From contig NZ_BMQI01000003.1 of the NCBI RefSeq assembly GCF_014648035.1, positions 86,018 through 150,017 of the forward strand: a stretch of 64,000 nt of DNA, read 5' to 3'. A program made the translations under genes and the position numbers. Position 1 is the stretch's first letter; each line of letters begins with the position of its first letter. The notes under the pieces were generated by a model. It was given only the letters and a program-made list of their open reading frames with translations. It had not been told where the DNA came from and made no database searches. Of this stretch, positions 57,866 to 64,000 are shown one piece after another. This stretch comes from Shewanella algicola. GTDB taxonomy: Bacteria; Pseudomonadota; Gammaproteobacteria; Enterobacterales; Shewanellaceae.

Positions 57866-57994
57866 GTGGCTACAGGTCAGCGTAATAACAGTAAATTTGT
57901 GTCGTCTTCAATTGGAATGTTTTTTATCTTGTTGGTATTCGTGTTACTTGGCCAAGTGGCGATTATCGTATTAGATAACATTTTACCGCAGTAA
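57866..57994 (+). CDS. Small membrane protein, 42 residues
   Basis: A GTG-started frame with AAGGA nine bases upstream encodes 42 residues: a basic N-terminus (MATGQRNNSK), one hydrophobic helix (about residues 15-37) and a short end (DNILPQ). It lies 73 bp after serS and 13 bp before a perfect bidirectional terminator, so it is probably the last gene of the operon. Charge layout fits a single-pass inner-membrane protein with the N-terminus inside. No family is recognised. Confidence 0.6.
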   Translation: MATGQRNNSKFVSSSIGMFFILLVFVLLGQVAIIVLDNILPQ

Positions 57995-58007
57995 TAACAG
58001 CGACAGT

Positions 58008-58043
58008 AAAAAGCCCAGTTAAGCATGCTTAACTGGGCTTTTT
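58008..58043. terminator. Bidirectional terminator between the serS operon and tusE
   Basis: A 36-bp perfect palindrome (AAAAAGCCCAGTTAAGCA with its complement) lies between convergent transcription units. Confidence 0.92.
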
Positions 58044-58055
58044 GTTTGTGTTTAT

Positions 58056-58394
58056 CTACAAGCATTTAGCCGGTTTCGGTAATCCTGCAATTTTAGTGGC
58101 TTGTTTGGCAGGGCCAATTGGGAATAGGGTATAAAGGTATTTAGAGTTACCTTTATCTGCTCCTAAGCTTTGACCAATGGCTTTAACTAACACTCTGATC
58201 GCTGGGCTGGTTTTGTATTCGAGGTAAAAATTGCGTACAAACCGAATCACTTCCCAGTGTTGTTCTGTTAGTTCAATGTTTTCAGACGCTGCAATAACTG
58301 GCGCCATTGCCTCTTGCCAATCGGCGACATTTTTTAAATAACCTTGATGATCAACTTCAATGTGCTGACCATTAAATTCAAAAGAGTTTACCAA
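58056..58394 (-). CDS. tusE: Sulfur relay protein TusE (DsrC family)
   Basis: TusE takes persulfide from TusBCD and passes it to MnmA for 2-thiouridine in tRNA. The 112-residue protein has the family's [16 protein letters not shown] segment and the C-terminal PAKCL with the penultimate Cys111 that carries sulfur. It overlaps tusB by 7 bp and ends the tusDCBE operon. Confidence 0.94.
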   Translation of the reverse strand: MVNSFEFNGQHIEVDHQGYLKNVADWQEAMAPVIAASENIELTEQHWEVIRFVRNFYLEYKTSPAIRVLVKAIGQSLGADKGNSKYLYTLFPIGPAKQATKIAGLPKPAKCL

Positions 58395-58696
58395 GTGATT
58401 ACCTTGCTATGTTTAAGTGATTGCTCAACAAAATTTGAGTAATCGATAATATGAAAAAGTTCGGCTGACATAGGTTTTGCAATCACATCAATCCGCTGCT
58501 GTAACCCCCGCGCATGAATATCATCTTGCAACACAAATAGGTTAACCGAGGCTAAACGCTGTTGCCACCGGGGTTGTAATAAGCAGTTAACCGCATCACC
58601 CGCCAATAATATGCTGTCGTTTGGGTGCAAATAACGTAAACACGTACTGAGTGCATTGTCGGTTGATGCTGAAGTTTGAATATGATGTAAAATCAA
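58388..58696 (-). CDS. tusB: Sulfurtransferase complex subunit TusB
   Basis: A 102-residue subunit of the TusBCD heterohexamer (DsrH family). It begins MILHHIQTS, as is typical of TusB, and has [11 protein letters not shown] in the centre. It overlaps tusC by 4 bp. The family is weakly conserved; position in the operon settles the call. Confidence 0.9.
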   Translation of the reverse strand: MILHHIQTSASTDNALSTCLRYLHPNDSILLAGDAVNCLLQPRWQQRLASVNLFVLQDDIHARGLQQRIDVIAKPMSAELFHIIDYSNFVEQSLKHSKVITW

Positions 58697-59049
58697 AATA
58701 CTAATACCTCATCAACCGCTTGCAGTGTTTGGGTTATCATATCGGCACTAGCAACCTCGGCATCAATACTCAATTCGCTGGCGTTAAGCCCTAATTGTTG
58801 CATTGATTCGCTACACACTAAAACTGTATCTATGTCGTATAACGGCAGTGCTTTAAGGGCTGATAAGTAATCCTTTGCGCCTGCTTGCTCTGGGGTTTGC
58901 CCACTAAGGAGATGTAATACCGCTTCGTCAGTAAAAATAAGACTCACTTGCTGCTCAAAGCTTGCACTCAGCATCGCAACATCTAAACCTTCGCGGCCAC
59001 TGGTGGACCCAAAAGGTGCATGGCGAAATACAATGGCCACAGATTTCAT
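58693..59049 (-). CDS. tusC: Sulfurtransferase complex subunit TusC
   Basis: A 118-residue DsrF-family subunit of the TusBCD complex. The conserved FRHAPFGSTSGREGLDVAM near the N-terminus is characteristic. It lies between tusD and tusB, overlapping tusB by 4 bp. Confidence 0.93.
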   Translation of the reverse strand: MKSVAIVFRHAPFGSTSGREGLDVAMLSASFEQQVSLIFTDEAVLHLLSGQTPEQAGAKDYLSALKALPLYDIDTVLVCSESMQQLGLNASELSIDAEVASADMITQTLQAVDEVLVF

Positions 59050-59066
59050 TATTGATCCTATCGATT

Positions 59067-59456
59067 TTAAAAGCTGATTAAACGATCGGCTTTTTCTATG
59101 CCAACCACTAATTCGCCTAAGCCGCCCATGGAAAAATGCTCACTACTATTCCAATGGCTTTTACCGTTTTCAACCGCTTCTTGCTGTGATAACACACCAC
59201 GGCGAAGCGCCGCCGACACGCAATTGGTGAGCGAAACCTGATGTCGCTGTGCAAAGGCTTGCCACTGAGCATGCATATCTATTTCGTCTGAGGCCGGGCA
59301 GGTAAGGGCATTGCTGTTAGTCACGCCGTCTTGGTAGAAAAAAACTGTGATGATGTCATGACCATTGGCCAGTACACTTTGGCAAAAAGCTAATGCCCTA
59401 AAACTGGCGCTGGAGCCATAAACACTGCCGTTTACTTGGATGATGAATTTGCTCAT
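59067..59456 (-). CDS. tusD: Sulfurtransferase complex subunit TusD
   Basis: A 129-residue DsrE-family subunit. Cys79 in LTNCVSAALRRG is the acceptor of persulfide from TusA (Cys78 in E. coli). It is the first gene of tusD-tusC-tusB-tusE. Confidence 0.95.
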   Translation of the reverse strand: MSKFIIQVNGSVYGSSASFRALAFCQSVLANGHDIITVFFYQDGVTNSNALTCPASDEIDMHAQWQAFAQRHQVSLTNCVSAALRRGVLSQQEAVENGKSHWNSSEHFSMGGLGELVVGIEKADRLISF

Positions 59457-59462
59457 GATAAA

Positions 59463-59489
59463 AAAAATGACCCTAAATTAGGGCCATTT
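59463..59489 (-). terminator. Terminator after the Bax-inhibitor-1 gene
   Basis: AAAATG-CCCTAA / TTAGGG-CATTTT inverted repeat with a T run on the minus strand lies between the yccA-like gene and tusD. Confidence 0.75.
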
Positions 59490-59521
59490 TATCGTAATTT
59501 AACGCTGAACTCTATCGGCGA

Positions 59522-60181
59522 TTAATCGTCGTTGCCCATACCCATTAAATGTAAAAGACTCATAAATAAGTTTAAGAAATCTAAAAATAATGAAACGGTT
59601 GCACGGATGTAGTTGGTTTCGCCGCCATTCACGATACGGCTAGTGTCATACAAAATAAAACCGGTCATCAATAACGCAATACCCGCGTTCATTGCCATAA
59701 ACATAATCGAGCTTTGCACAAATAAGTTAATCACTAGTGCGCCAATCATCACGAGCATACCGGCAAATAAGAACCCGCCCATAAACGAGAAGTCTTTTTT
59801 GGTGGTTAGTGCATAAGCTGATAACGCAACAAAGATAACGGATGTTAAGCCAAGCGCTTGCATAATTAAGCCGGGGCCATTTGCCATGCCTGCATAATGG
59901 TTAAGAATATAACCCAGTGACGCACCTTCCATACCGGTAAAGGCAAATACCCAAAAAATACCCGCGGCGGTGTCTGCTTTTTTCAATGTGACAAACAATA
60001 ACACTAAGCCACCAATTGATAAGCCTAGTGAAGGCCAGCGACCAATTTCAAATAACATGCTCAATCCAGCCGTTACAGCAGCAAAGGCCAATGTCATTGA
60101 TAACAGCATGTAAGTGTTTTTTAATAGTTTATTGACTTCAGTAGTCGATAAACTTGGGGATAAAACTGATTGTTGACTCAT
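59522..60181 (-). CDS. yccA: Bax inhibitor-1/YccA family membrane protein
   Basis: A 219-residue inner-membrane protein with seven hydrophobic segments. GASLGYILNHYAG and the C-terminal LYDTSRIVNGGETNYIRATVSLFLD are typical of bacterial BI-1 proteins. E. coli YccA modulates FtsH and lies next to tusE, so the neighbourhood is conserved. Confidence 0.93.
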   Translation of the reverse strand: MSQQSVLSPSLSTTEVNKLLKNTYMLLSMTLAFAAVTAGLSMLFEIGRWPSLGLSIGGLVLLFVTLKKADTAAGIFWVFAFTGMEGASLGYILNHYAGMANGPGLIMQALGLTSVIFVALSAYALTTKKDFSFMGGFLFAGMLVMIGALVINLFVQSSIMFMAMNAGIALLMTGFILYDTSRIVNGGETNYIRATVSLFLDFLNLFMSLLHLMGMGNDD

Positions 60182-60372
60182 TATCGTCTCCAGAGATTAA
60201 CTCAATGATTTGTTCAACGCGAAAACTTACTATTTTCACGCTGACAGTAAATCTTTGTTATTAGCGTAAGCAATGTACATTAAATATAAATTAATTTATG
60301 ACATCGATTCATGTCGCTACGTTACCATAAAGCTTAGGGTAATATAACCTTATAATCTTCAATAGCTTCCGT

Positions 60373-61275
60373 TTAGCTTAGCCATTCTTTTTTAAGCTTA
60401 GGTGTATCGCCTAAATAATCGAGAACCCACTGCATCGCAGGGGTCATATTGGCATTGTTCCAGGCCAAACAGCAGGCGGTATCTTGTTTGGGTTTGTCTA
60501 ATTGTTTTTCAATTAATGCACCGGCTTTAATAAACACGTCTGCTAAATGGTAAGGCATATATCCCACGCCTAACCCTTCACGGAAACAGTTTAATGCGCG
60601 GATCCAATCTGGCACCACAATACGACGCTGGTTATTGAGTAGCCAATTAGGCCTGTGGGCAATATTATTGGCAGTATCTTGCAGGCAAATAGATGGGTAG
60701 GGCAGTAATTCGGCATCAGTAAGTAAGTGCTCCGTTTTAGCTAAAGGATGGTTTTTACTCACCAAAAAGCTCCAAGGGATCATGCCCATATCTCTAAATT
60801 TAAACACTCCACCAACCGGAATAGTGGATGTTGCGCCAATTGCGATATCACTTTTGCCAGTCGATAACGACTCCCACACGCCGTTATACACTTCAAGTCG
60901 AATGATTAATTCGATATCAGTAAAGTGACGATAAAAATCGGCAATTAGCACACTGATTTTGTCGGCGCGTACCATATTATCAATCGCAATCGACAGCGAA
61001 GGGCGCCAACCGTTAGCCACTTTTTGAGTATCACGCTTAATGTTATTCAATTTAGTCATGATCTCACGCGACTGAGCCACAAAATGCTCACCCGCAGGCG
61101 TCAAACTCACACTACGATGATGACGTTCAAATAAGATGACCCCTAGGTCATCTTCAATTTGTTTAATCGCATAACTCACCGCCGAAGGGACTTTGTTTAA
61201 TTTATTCGCAGCGGCGGTAAAACTGCCCACTCGGGCAACTATATCTATCATTTCGAATGCTTGTTCTGAAAGCAT
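60373..61275 (-). CDS. LysR-family transcriptional regulator, PunR-like
   Basis: A 300-residue LysR regulator with an N-terminal winged HTH and a substrate-binding domain. Several segments match E. coli PunR (YdhB), the activator of the purine transporter punC: KVPSAVSYAIKQIEDDL, VANGWRPSLSIAIDN, YNGVWESLSTG, IPVGG-FRDMGM and the C-terminal WVLDYLGDT-LKKEWL. No punC-like gene is nearby. I choose ATG 61275 (AAGGA seven bases upstream, aligned with the PunR start); an in-frame ATG at 61323 also has AGGG upstream. Confidence 0.85.
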   Translation of the reverse strand: MLSEQAFEMIDIVARVGSFTAAANKLNKVPSAVSYAIKQIEDDLGVILFERHHRSVSLTPAGEHFVAQSREIMTKLNNIKRDTQKVANGWRPSLSIAIDNMVRADKISVLIADFYRHFTDIELIIRLEVYNGVWESLSTGKSDIAIGATSTIPVGGVFKFRDMGMIPWSFLVSKNHPLAKTEHLLTDAELLPYPSICLQDTANNIAHRPNWLLNNQRRIVVPDWIRALNCFREGLGVGYMPYHLADVFIKAGALIEKQLDKPKQDTACCLAWNNANMTPAMQWVLDYLGDTPKLKKEWLS

Positions 61276-61598
61276 CTCGCTATCCTTGGCATCGGCAATA
61301 TTACTTGCTGTAAAGGTAAACATTAACCCTAATCAAATCAAGCAAAGTCGCGGTTATCAGCTGTTTAATCACATAATTTGCTTAGCAAAAGACCAAATAA
61401 CCTGTTTAAAGAATGCAGGCTATTTACCAATACCCTATAAATGACAGCCATGTGAGTCACTATATCGACCTTACAGTGCAGATAAATCAACATTCACACG
61501 CTATTCATTCATCCGCTGAGTGTTTTATCGCCACTTAACTGATTATTTTCAATTTACCCTTTACACCAAACTGCCATTGTCATATTATTCGGCCGCTC
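61276..61598. other. Intergenic region upstream of tRNA-Ser
   Basis: These 323 bases hold the leader of the LysR gene and, at the right, the tRNA promoter (61560-61588). No credible gene is present; an antisense frame at 61193-61444 is a shadow of the LysR gene. Confidence 0.55.
61560..61588 (+). promoter_or_regulatory. Promoter of tRNA-Ser
   Basis: A -35 TTTACA (61560-61565) and a -10 TATTAT (61583-61588) are separated by 17 bp. A GC-rich discriminator (CGGCCGC) follows, typical of stringently controlled tRNA promoters. The tRNA starts 11 bases after the -10 box. Confidence 0.75.
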
Positions 61599-61688
61599 GG
61601 AGGGATGGCAGAGTGGTCGAATGCACCGGTCTTGAAAACCGGCAACGGTTTATCCCGTTCTAGGGTTCAAATCCCTATCCCTCCGCCA
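61599..61688 (+). tRNA. tRNA-Ser(UGA)
   Basis: A 90-nt class II tRNA with encoded CCA. The acceptor arms GGAGGGA and TCCCTCC pair fully. The anticodon stem-loop is CCGGT-CTTGAAA-ACCGG with anticodon TGA at 61633-61635. A long variable arm and a TAGGG/CCCTA T-stem with TTCAAAT loop are present. It reads UCA-type serine codons. An integrase gene lies 87 bp downstream, so its 3' end is a probable island attachment site. Confidence 0.97.
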
Positions 61689-61702
61689 CATTAAATACGA
61701 GA

Positions 61703-61733
61703 AAAGCCGTTGATTATCAACGGCTTTTTTTGT
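61703..61733 (+). terminator. Terminator after tRNA-Ser
   Basis: An 11-bp stem (AAAGCCGTTGA pairing with TCAACGGCTTT) with a TTA loop and a T run, 14 bp past the tRNA. Confidence 0.88.
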
Positions 61734-61775
61734 TTTTGGCGTTTGTGGGGCTCTCCATAAGGATTGACTCAGACA

Positions 61776-63107
61776 ATGTATCTTTATCGAGCACCCAACA
61801 ACGTATACTTTACACGTATCTGTTTAGCCAAATATTTACGCGACAAAGGCTTTCCCTTTGACGTAAAAGTCTCCTTACTGACTCGTGACAGAGCAGAAGC
61901 AGTCATCCGTAACATCGATGTTGCCGGAGCACTCAAAAAAATCATCAAGTCTATCGACAATAAAACCCGTATTAATGACTTTATTCGCTACGTTGATGAG
62001 GTCATTAATCATCTCAGATCTCAGTTTGATGCAGCTGATTCTGATATCACGTTCAATATCACGCCTAAATCTCATGCTATCCCTATTAGGGACACTAAGC
62101 AGTCAGAACACCGTGAAACTAACGCTATCGCGCAACCAAAGCCTGTTATTGGGTTAAACGAAGCATTAAGCGCATTTATTATCTCAAAACAAAAATCAGC
62201 CATCAGGCATCTCTCTATTAAGCAGCTTGAGCAGCGTATTCGGCATTTTATTGATACCGTATCATCAAAATCCACTCTTAAAACCAAGCTTAAAACTGAT
62301 AATAAATGTGTGCATGACATCACCAGTGCTGATGCGATGACCTATCGCGATGCTTTACTGACTCAAGGCCGAAGCTACAAAAGCAATAAAGAGTACTTAG
62401 CTGCCATATTTCAGTTCTTTAAGTGGTGCCAATTAATGAATTACTGCACCAGCAACCCCTTTAAAAGCGTTACTGTCGGACAAAAACCAAAAGCTAAACC
62501 GAATCAAGCTAGAGACCGCTGGACGCATCCTGAACTTAAACGACTACTTCGCAGCTCATCATTCAAGGCTTCAACAACCGATTTTAAATGGGTCACCCGT
62601 TTGATGCTTTATGGTGGTTTAAGGCCTTCAGAAGCCTGCCAGCTCAAACCTGGAGATATCAAACTAATCGATGGCGTACACTGTATTAGCATTGATGACA
62701 GCGGTGCAGCACAGCGATTAAAGAACCTCAATGCCAAACGTTATGTGCCCATTCACAAATACTTGCTTGAGCTAGGCTTTATTGCGTTTGTTGAGCAAAG
62801 AAAATCAATTCATACCCAGCTGTTTGATTATAAACCTGTCGGCATCATTGAAGATTGGTCAAAAACTTACTGCAAACAGCTCGCCAAGCTTCAAACCGAG
62901 ATAGGCATGCAAGCTAACCAGCGTCCAACCGCCTACGGCCTCAGACACACGTTTATCGATGAAATGAAGCAACTGGATATCAGCGAGCATATCGTGGCGC
63001 AAATCGTTGGCCACGCTAATCCAAACATCACTTTTAGTCGTTATGGTAAAGATGTAAACGTTGCAGCATTGTTTAAGGATATTGAGAAAATTGAATATGA
63101 CATTTGA
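61776..63107 (+). CDS. Tyrosine-type site-specific recombinase (island integrase)
   Basis: A 443-residue integrase. An N-terminal arm-binding segment (MYLYRAPNNVYFTRICLAKYLR) and a core-binding SAM-like domain (about 130-240) precede the catalytic domain. Visible catalytic residues are Arg283 (GGLRPSEA), Arg390 (YGLRHTF), His413 (IVGHANP) and the nucleophile Tyr423 (SRYGKD). The usual His of the HxxR box is Tyr387 here. Orientation and position next to tRNA-Ser are typical of a genomic island integrase. ATG 61776 follows AAGGA by 12 bases; the in-frame TTG at 61764 abuts that site and is less likely. Confidence 0.92.
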   Translation: MYLYRAPNNVYFTRICLAKYLRDKGFPFDVKVSLLTRDRAEAVIRNIDVAGALKKIIKSIDNKTRINDFIRYVDEVINHLRSQFDAADSDITFNITPKSHAIPIRDTKQSEHRETNAIAQPKPVIGLNEALSAFIISKQKSAIRHLSIKQLEQRIRHFIDTVSSKSTLKTKLKTDNKCVHDITSADAMTYRDALLTQGRSYKSNKEYLAAIFQFFKWCQLMNYCTSNPFKSVTVGQKPKAKPNQARDRWTHPELKRLLRSSSFKASTTDFKWVTRLMLYGGLRPSEACQLKPGDIKLIDGVHCISIDDSGAAQRLKNLNAKRYVPIHKYLLELGFIAFVEQRKSIHTQLFDYKPVGIIEDWSKTYCKQLAKLQTEIGMQANQRPTAYGLRHTFIDEMKQLDISEHIVAQIVGHANPNITFSRYGKDVNVAALFKDIEKIEYDI

Positions 63108-63213
63108 TGATCGGGTGCGGTTAATCGATAAGCATTAAACCTCGAAAAATATCCAGACGCAATTGGCAGCAACAGTACCTAATAAGGCACAAACACTGCC
63201 AAAGCTGTCATTA

Positions 63214-63236
63214 TTTCGCTACAGCAGAGAGCGAAA
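63214..63236. promoter_or_regulatory. Inverted repeat TTTCGCT / AGCGAAA (site 1)
   Basis: Seven-base arms (63214-63220 and 63230-63236) separated by nine bases. The arms match those of the stronger palindrome at 63388-63410, so both may bind the same island protein. Confidence 0.45.
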
Positions 63237-63387
63237 TATAATGGTATAGAAAATGACTCGCAGTCAGTGAGTGCGAAAAAAAACTTATAAATCAAACAAA
63301 CGTTTCAAACATTGCTTTTTTAATAAATTATATTAAATACTCTGTAACCCAGCACTCATCAGCTATAGGGTAGTGCGAAATAAACCT

Positions 63388-63410
63388 TTTCGCTCTCACT
63401 GAGAGCGAAA
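63388..63410. promoter_or_regulatory. Perfect palindrome TTTCGCTCTC-ACT-GAGAGCGAAA (site 2)
   Basis: Ten-base perfect arms with a three-base centre. No T tract follows, so it is more like a protein-binding site than a terminator. A related GTGCGAAA half-site occurs at about 63373. Confidence 0.55.
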
Positions 63411-63435
63411 TTAGTTTGTATAAAAGAGTGAGCAA

Positions 63436-63555
63436 GTGGTTTTAACTGGAGCTTTTTGTGAGATAGTTGCAGCATTTATTAATCTCCAGCAATCATATAG
63501 CGAATACCCTCAAGAAATCGCTGTTAAGGTCATCGCCTCACTTGAGGCAAAGTAG
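63436..63555 (+). CDS. Possible 39-residue small ORF
   Basis: A GTG-started frame encoding 39 residues with an amphipathic, coding-like composition (for example QEIAVKVIASLEAK at the C-terminus). There is no clear ribosome-binding site and no known family. It may be a remnant of a longer gene or chance. Confidence 0.2.
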   Translation: MVLTGAFCEIVAAFINLQQSYSEYPQEIAVKVIASLEAK

Positions 63556-63683
63556 TCCCAATGCGTTCTGCTAAATCTAACAAACTTTTGCCCCAAACTT
63601 TGCTAACCGCAGATTAAATTTGAATCATATAAACCGATAATTGCTATAATGCGGCTAACCAAAATTCGTTCCTTGGATTTGTG

Positions 63684-63926
63684 ATGACTAAAAAAAACTT
63701 AACTGAAAAAGAAGTGCTAGAAAGTATGACTTCTTATACAGCACATGCAGATGAACTTAGTGAAGTCAGTATTAAAGAATGGACTGAAATGCTAGAAAAA
63801 GCTGAACTAATAGCGTTAAACGACGCCGACTACGAAAAGTTTGTAACATATCTGAATTCAGAGACAGAGCCAGCCAAGGTAGAAGCTCTCAAAAAGCTGT
63901 TTAAACGAAAAGCGCCTTGGGAATAA
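63684..63926 (+). CDS. Small acidic protein, possibly antitoxin-like
   Basis: An 80-residue cytoplasmic protein rich in Glu and Lys, with ATG 63684 six bases after a GGA. I do not recognise it as a whole. The C-terminal half (LNDADYEKFVTYLNS-EALKKLFKRKAPWE) resembles the toxin-binding tail of DUF1778/TacA antitoxins, but the N-terminal half lacks a clear ribbon-helix-helix. A TacT-type acetyltransferase would be expected right after; instead a group II intron begins 15 bp past the stop. Confidence 0.5.
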   Translation: MTKKNLTEKEVLESMTSYTAHADELSEVSIKEWTEMLEKAELIALNDADYEKFVTYLNSETEPAKVEALKKLFKRKAPWE

Positions 63927-63940
63927 ACCGACGCATTTTT

Positions 63941-64000
63941 GTCGGATAGACGACACTTGTTACCAAGTGCCGCCCTCCTAAGAACCCAGCGTGCAACTTT
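63941..64000 (-). mobile_element. 3' end of a group II intron (domains V and VI), truncated by the window edge
   Basis: Read on the minus strand, the end of the window gives the 3' half of domain V (63982-64000), AAAGTTGCACGCTGGGTTC. It matches the conserved AAAG-GCACG-GGTTC pattern with its bulge. Then comes a linker TTAGG and a domain VI hairpin (11-bp stem GGCGGCACTTG / CAAGTGTCGTC with GTAA loop). An outer GGA/TCC pair leaves an unpaired A (position 63947) seven bases from the 3' end, as needed for the branch point. The intron would end in CCGAC at 63941. The rest, and any reverse transcriptase, lie beyond the window. Confidence 0.82.

Larger units (their letters stand above)
63108..63683. 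other. Island intergenic region downstream of the integrase
   Basis: These 576 AT-rich bases hold two inverted repeats built on TTTCGCT/AGCGAAA, a weak 39-codon frame (63436-63555), and a TATAAT box at 63645-63650 (TTGAAT at 63620-63625, 19-bp spacer) upstream of the next gene. The lack of a clear excisionase gene is notable. Confidence 0.5.

Noticed and set aside
61599..64000. Second copy of the tRNA-Ser 3' end as island right boundary
   Set aside because: I found no repeat of the TTCAAATCCCTATCCCTCC segment within the window, so the right attachment site must lie beyond it.

Overview
This 64 kb window reads as chromosome of a marine gammaproteobacterium, most likely Shewanella, of the cold or brackish-water starch-using kind. 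That is an inference from gene order (lrp-ftsK-lolA-rarA-crcB-serS, tusDCBE, ptsHI-crr, yffB-dapE), from family-typical proteins (DUF3334, DUF2897, DUF2066 next to hda, bacterial TrmY, YecH) and from moderately AT-rich DNA. Almost all of it is ordinary core genome with short gaps and many palindromic intrinsic terminators.

Layout. 0-5 kb: sodB, grxD, uraA, a DUF2066 protein and hda. 5.0-5.25 kb: a MITE-like element with inverted ends. 5.25-13.2 kb: a zinc-peptidase-like lipoprotein, DUF2069-arsC, bepA, a TusA-like protein, an AI-2E/PerM permease, DUF2897, kdsB and carbonic anhydrase. 13.3-19.1 kb: a hydrolase, M15 peptidase-dapE-yffB, and ptsH-ptsI-crr. 19.4-21 kb: a chemoreceptor broken by a one-base frameshift. 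21.3-24.7 kb: DUF3334, a LacI-family regulator, DUF808 and DUF805 proteins.

24.8-45.5 kb is an accessory starch/maltodextrin locus. It holds a TonB-dependent receptor, a flavin-dependent tryptophan-halogenase-like protein, two exported GH13 amylases, an exported GH97 alpha-glucosidase, a GH15 glucoamylase lipoprotein, an SLC45-like sugar transporter, a cytoplasmic GH13 alpha-glucosidase and a FucP/GluP-type hexose transporter. The proposed flow is: outer-membrane capture and entry by the receptor, cleavage in the periplasm or at the membrane, inner-membrane transport of maltose or glucose, and final hydrolysis in the cytoplasm. Four copies of a LacI-type palindrome (core ATACGTAT) sit upstream of four promoters in a nearly fixed geometry. 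The operator centre is 12.5 bp (three cases) or 13.5 bp (one case) upstream of the -35 box, and every spacer is 18 bp. One of these promoters drives a structured leader or small RNA of about 190 nt that ends in its own intrinsic terminator ahead of the sugar transporter gene. This promoter set and RNA are the most interesting items here.

45.6-61.3 kb returns to core genes: an RsmB-like methyltransferase, a GAF-PAS-GGDEF-EAL protein with a degenerate GGDEF motif, ald with an attenuator-like leader, lrp, ftsK, lolA, rarA, crcB, serS, an unlisted 42-residue membrane protein, the tus sulfur relay, a Bax-inhibitor-1 protein and a PunR-like LysR regulator. At 61.6 kb a tRNA-Ser(UGA) is followed by a tyrosine recombinase, marking the start of a genomic island. 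The island carries operator-like palindromes and an antitoxin-like small protein. The window stops inside the 3' end (domains V and VI) of a group II intron lying on the minus strand.
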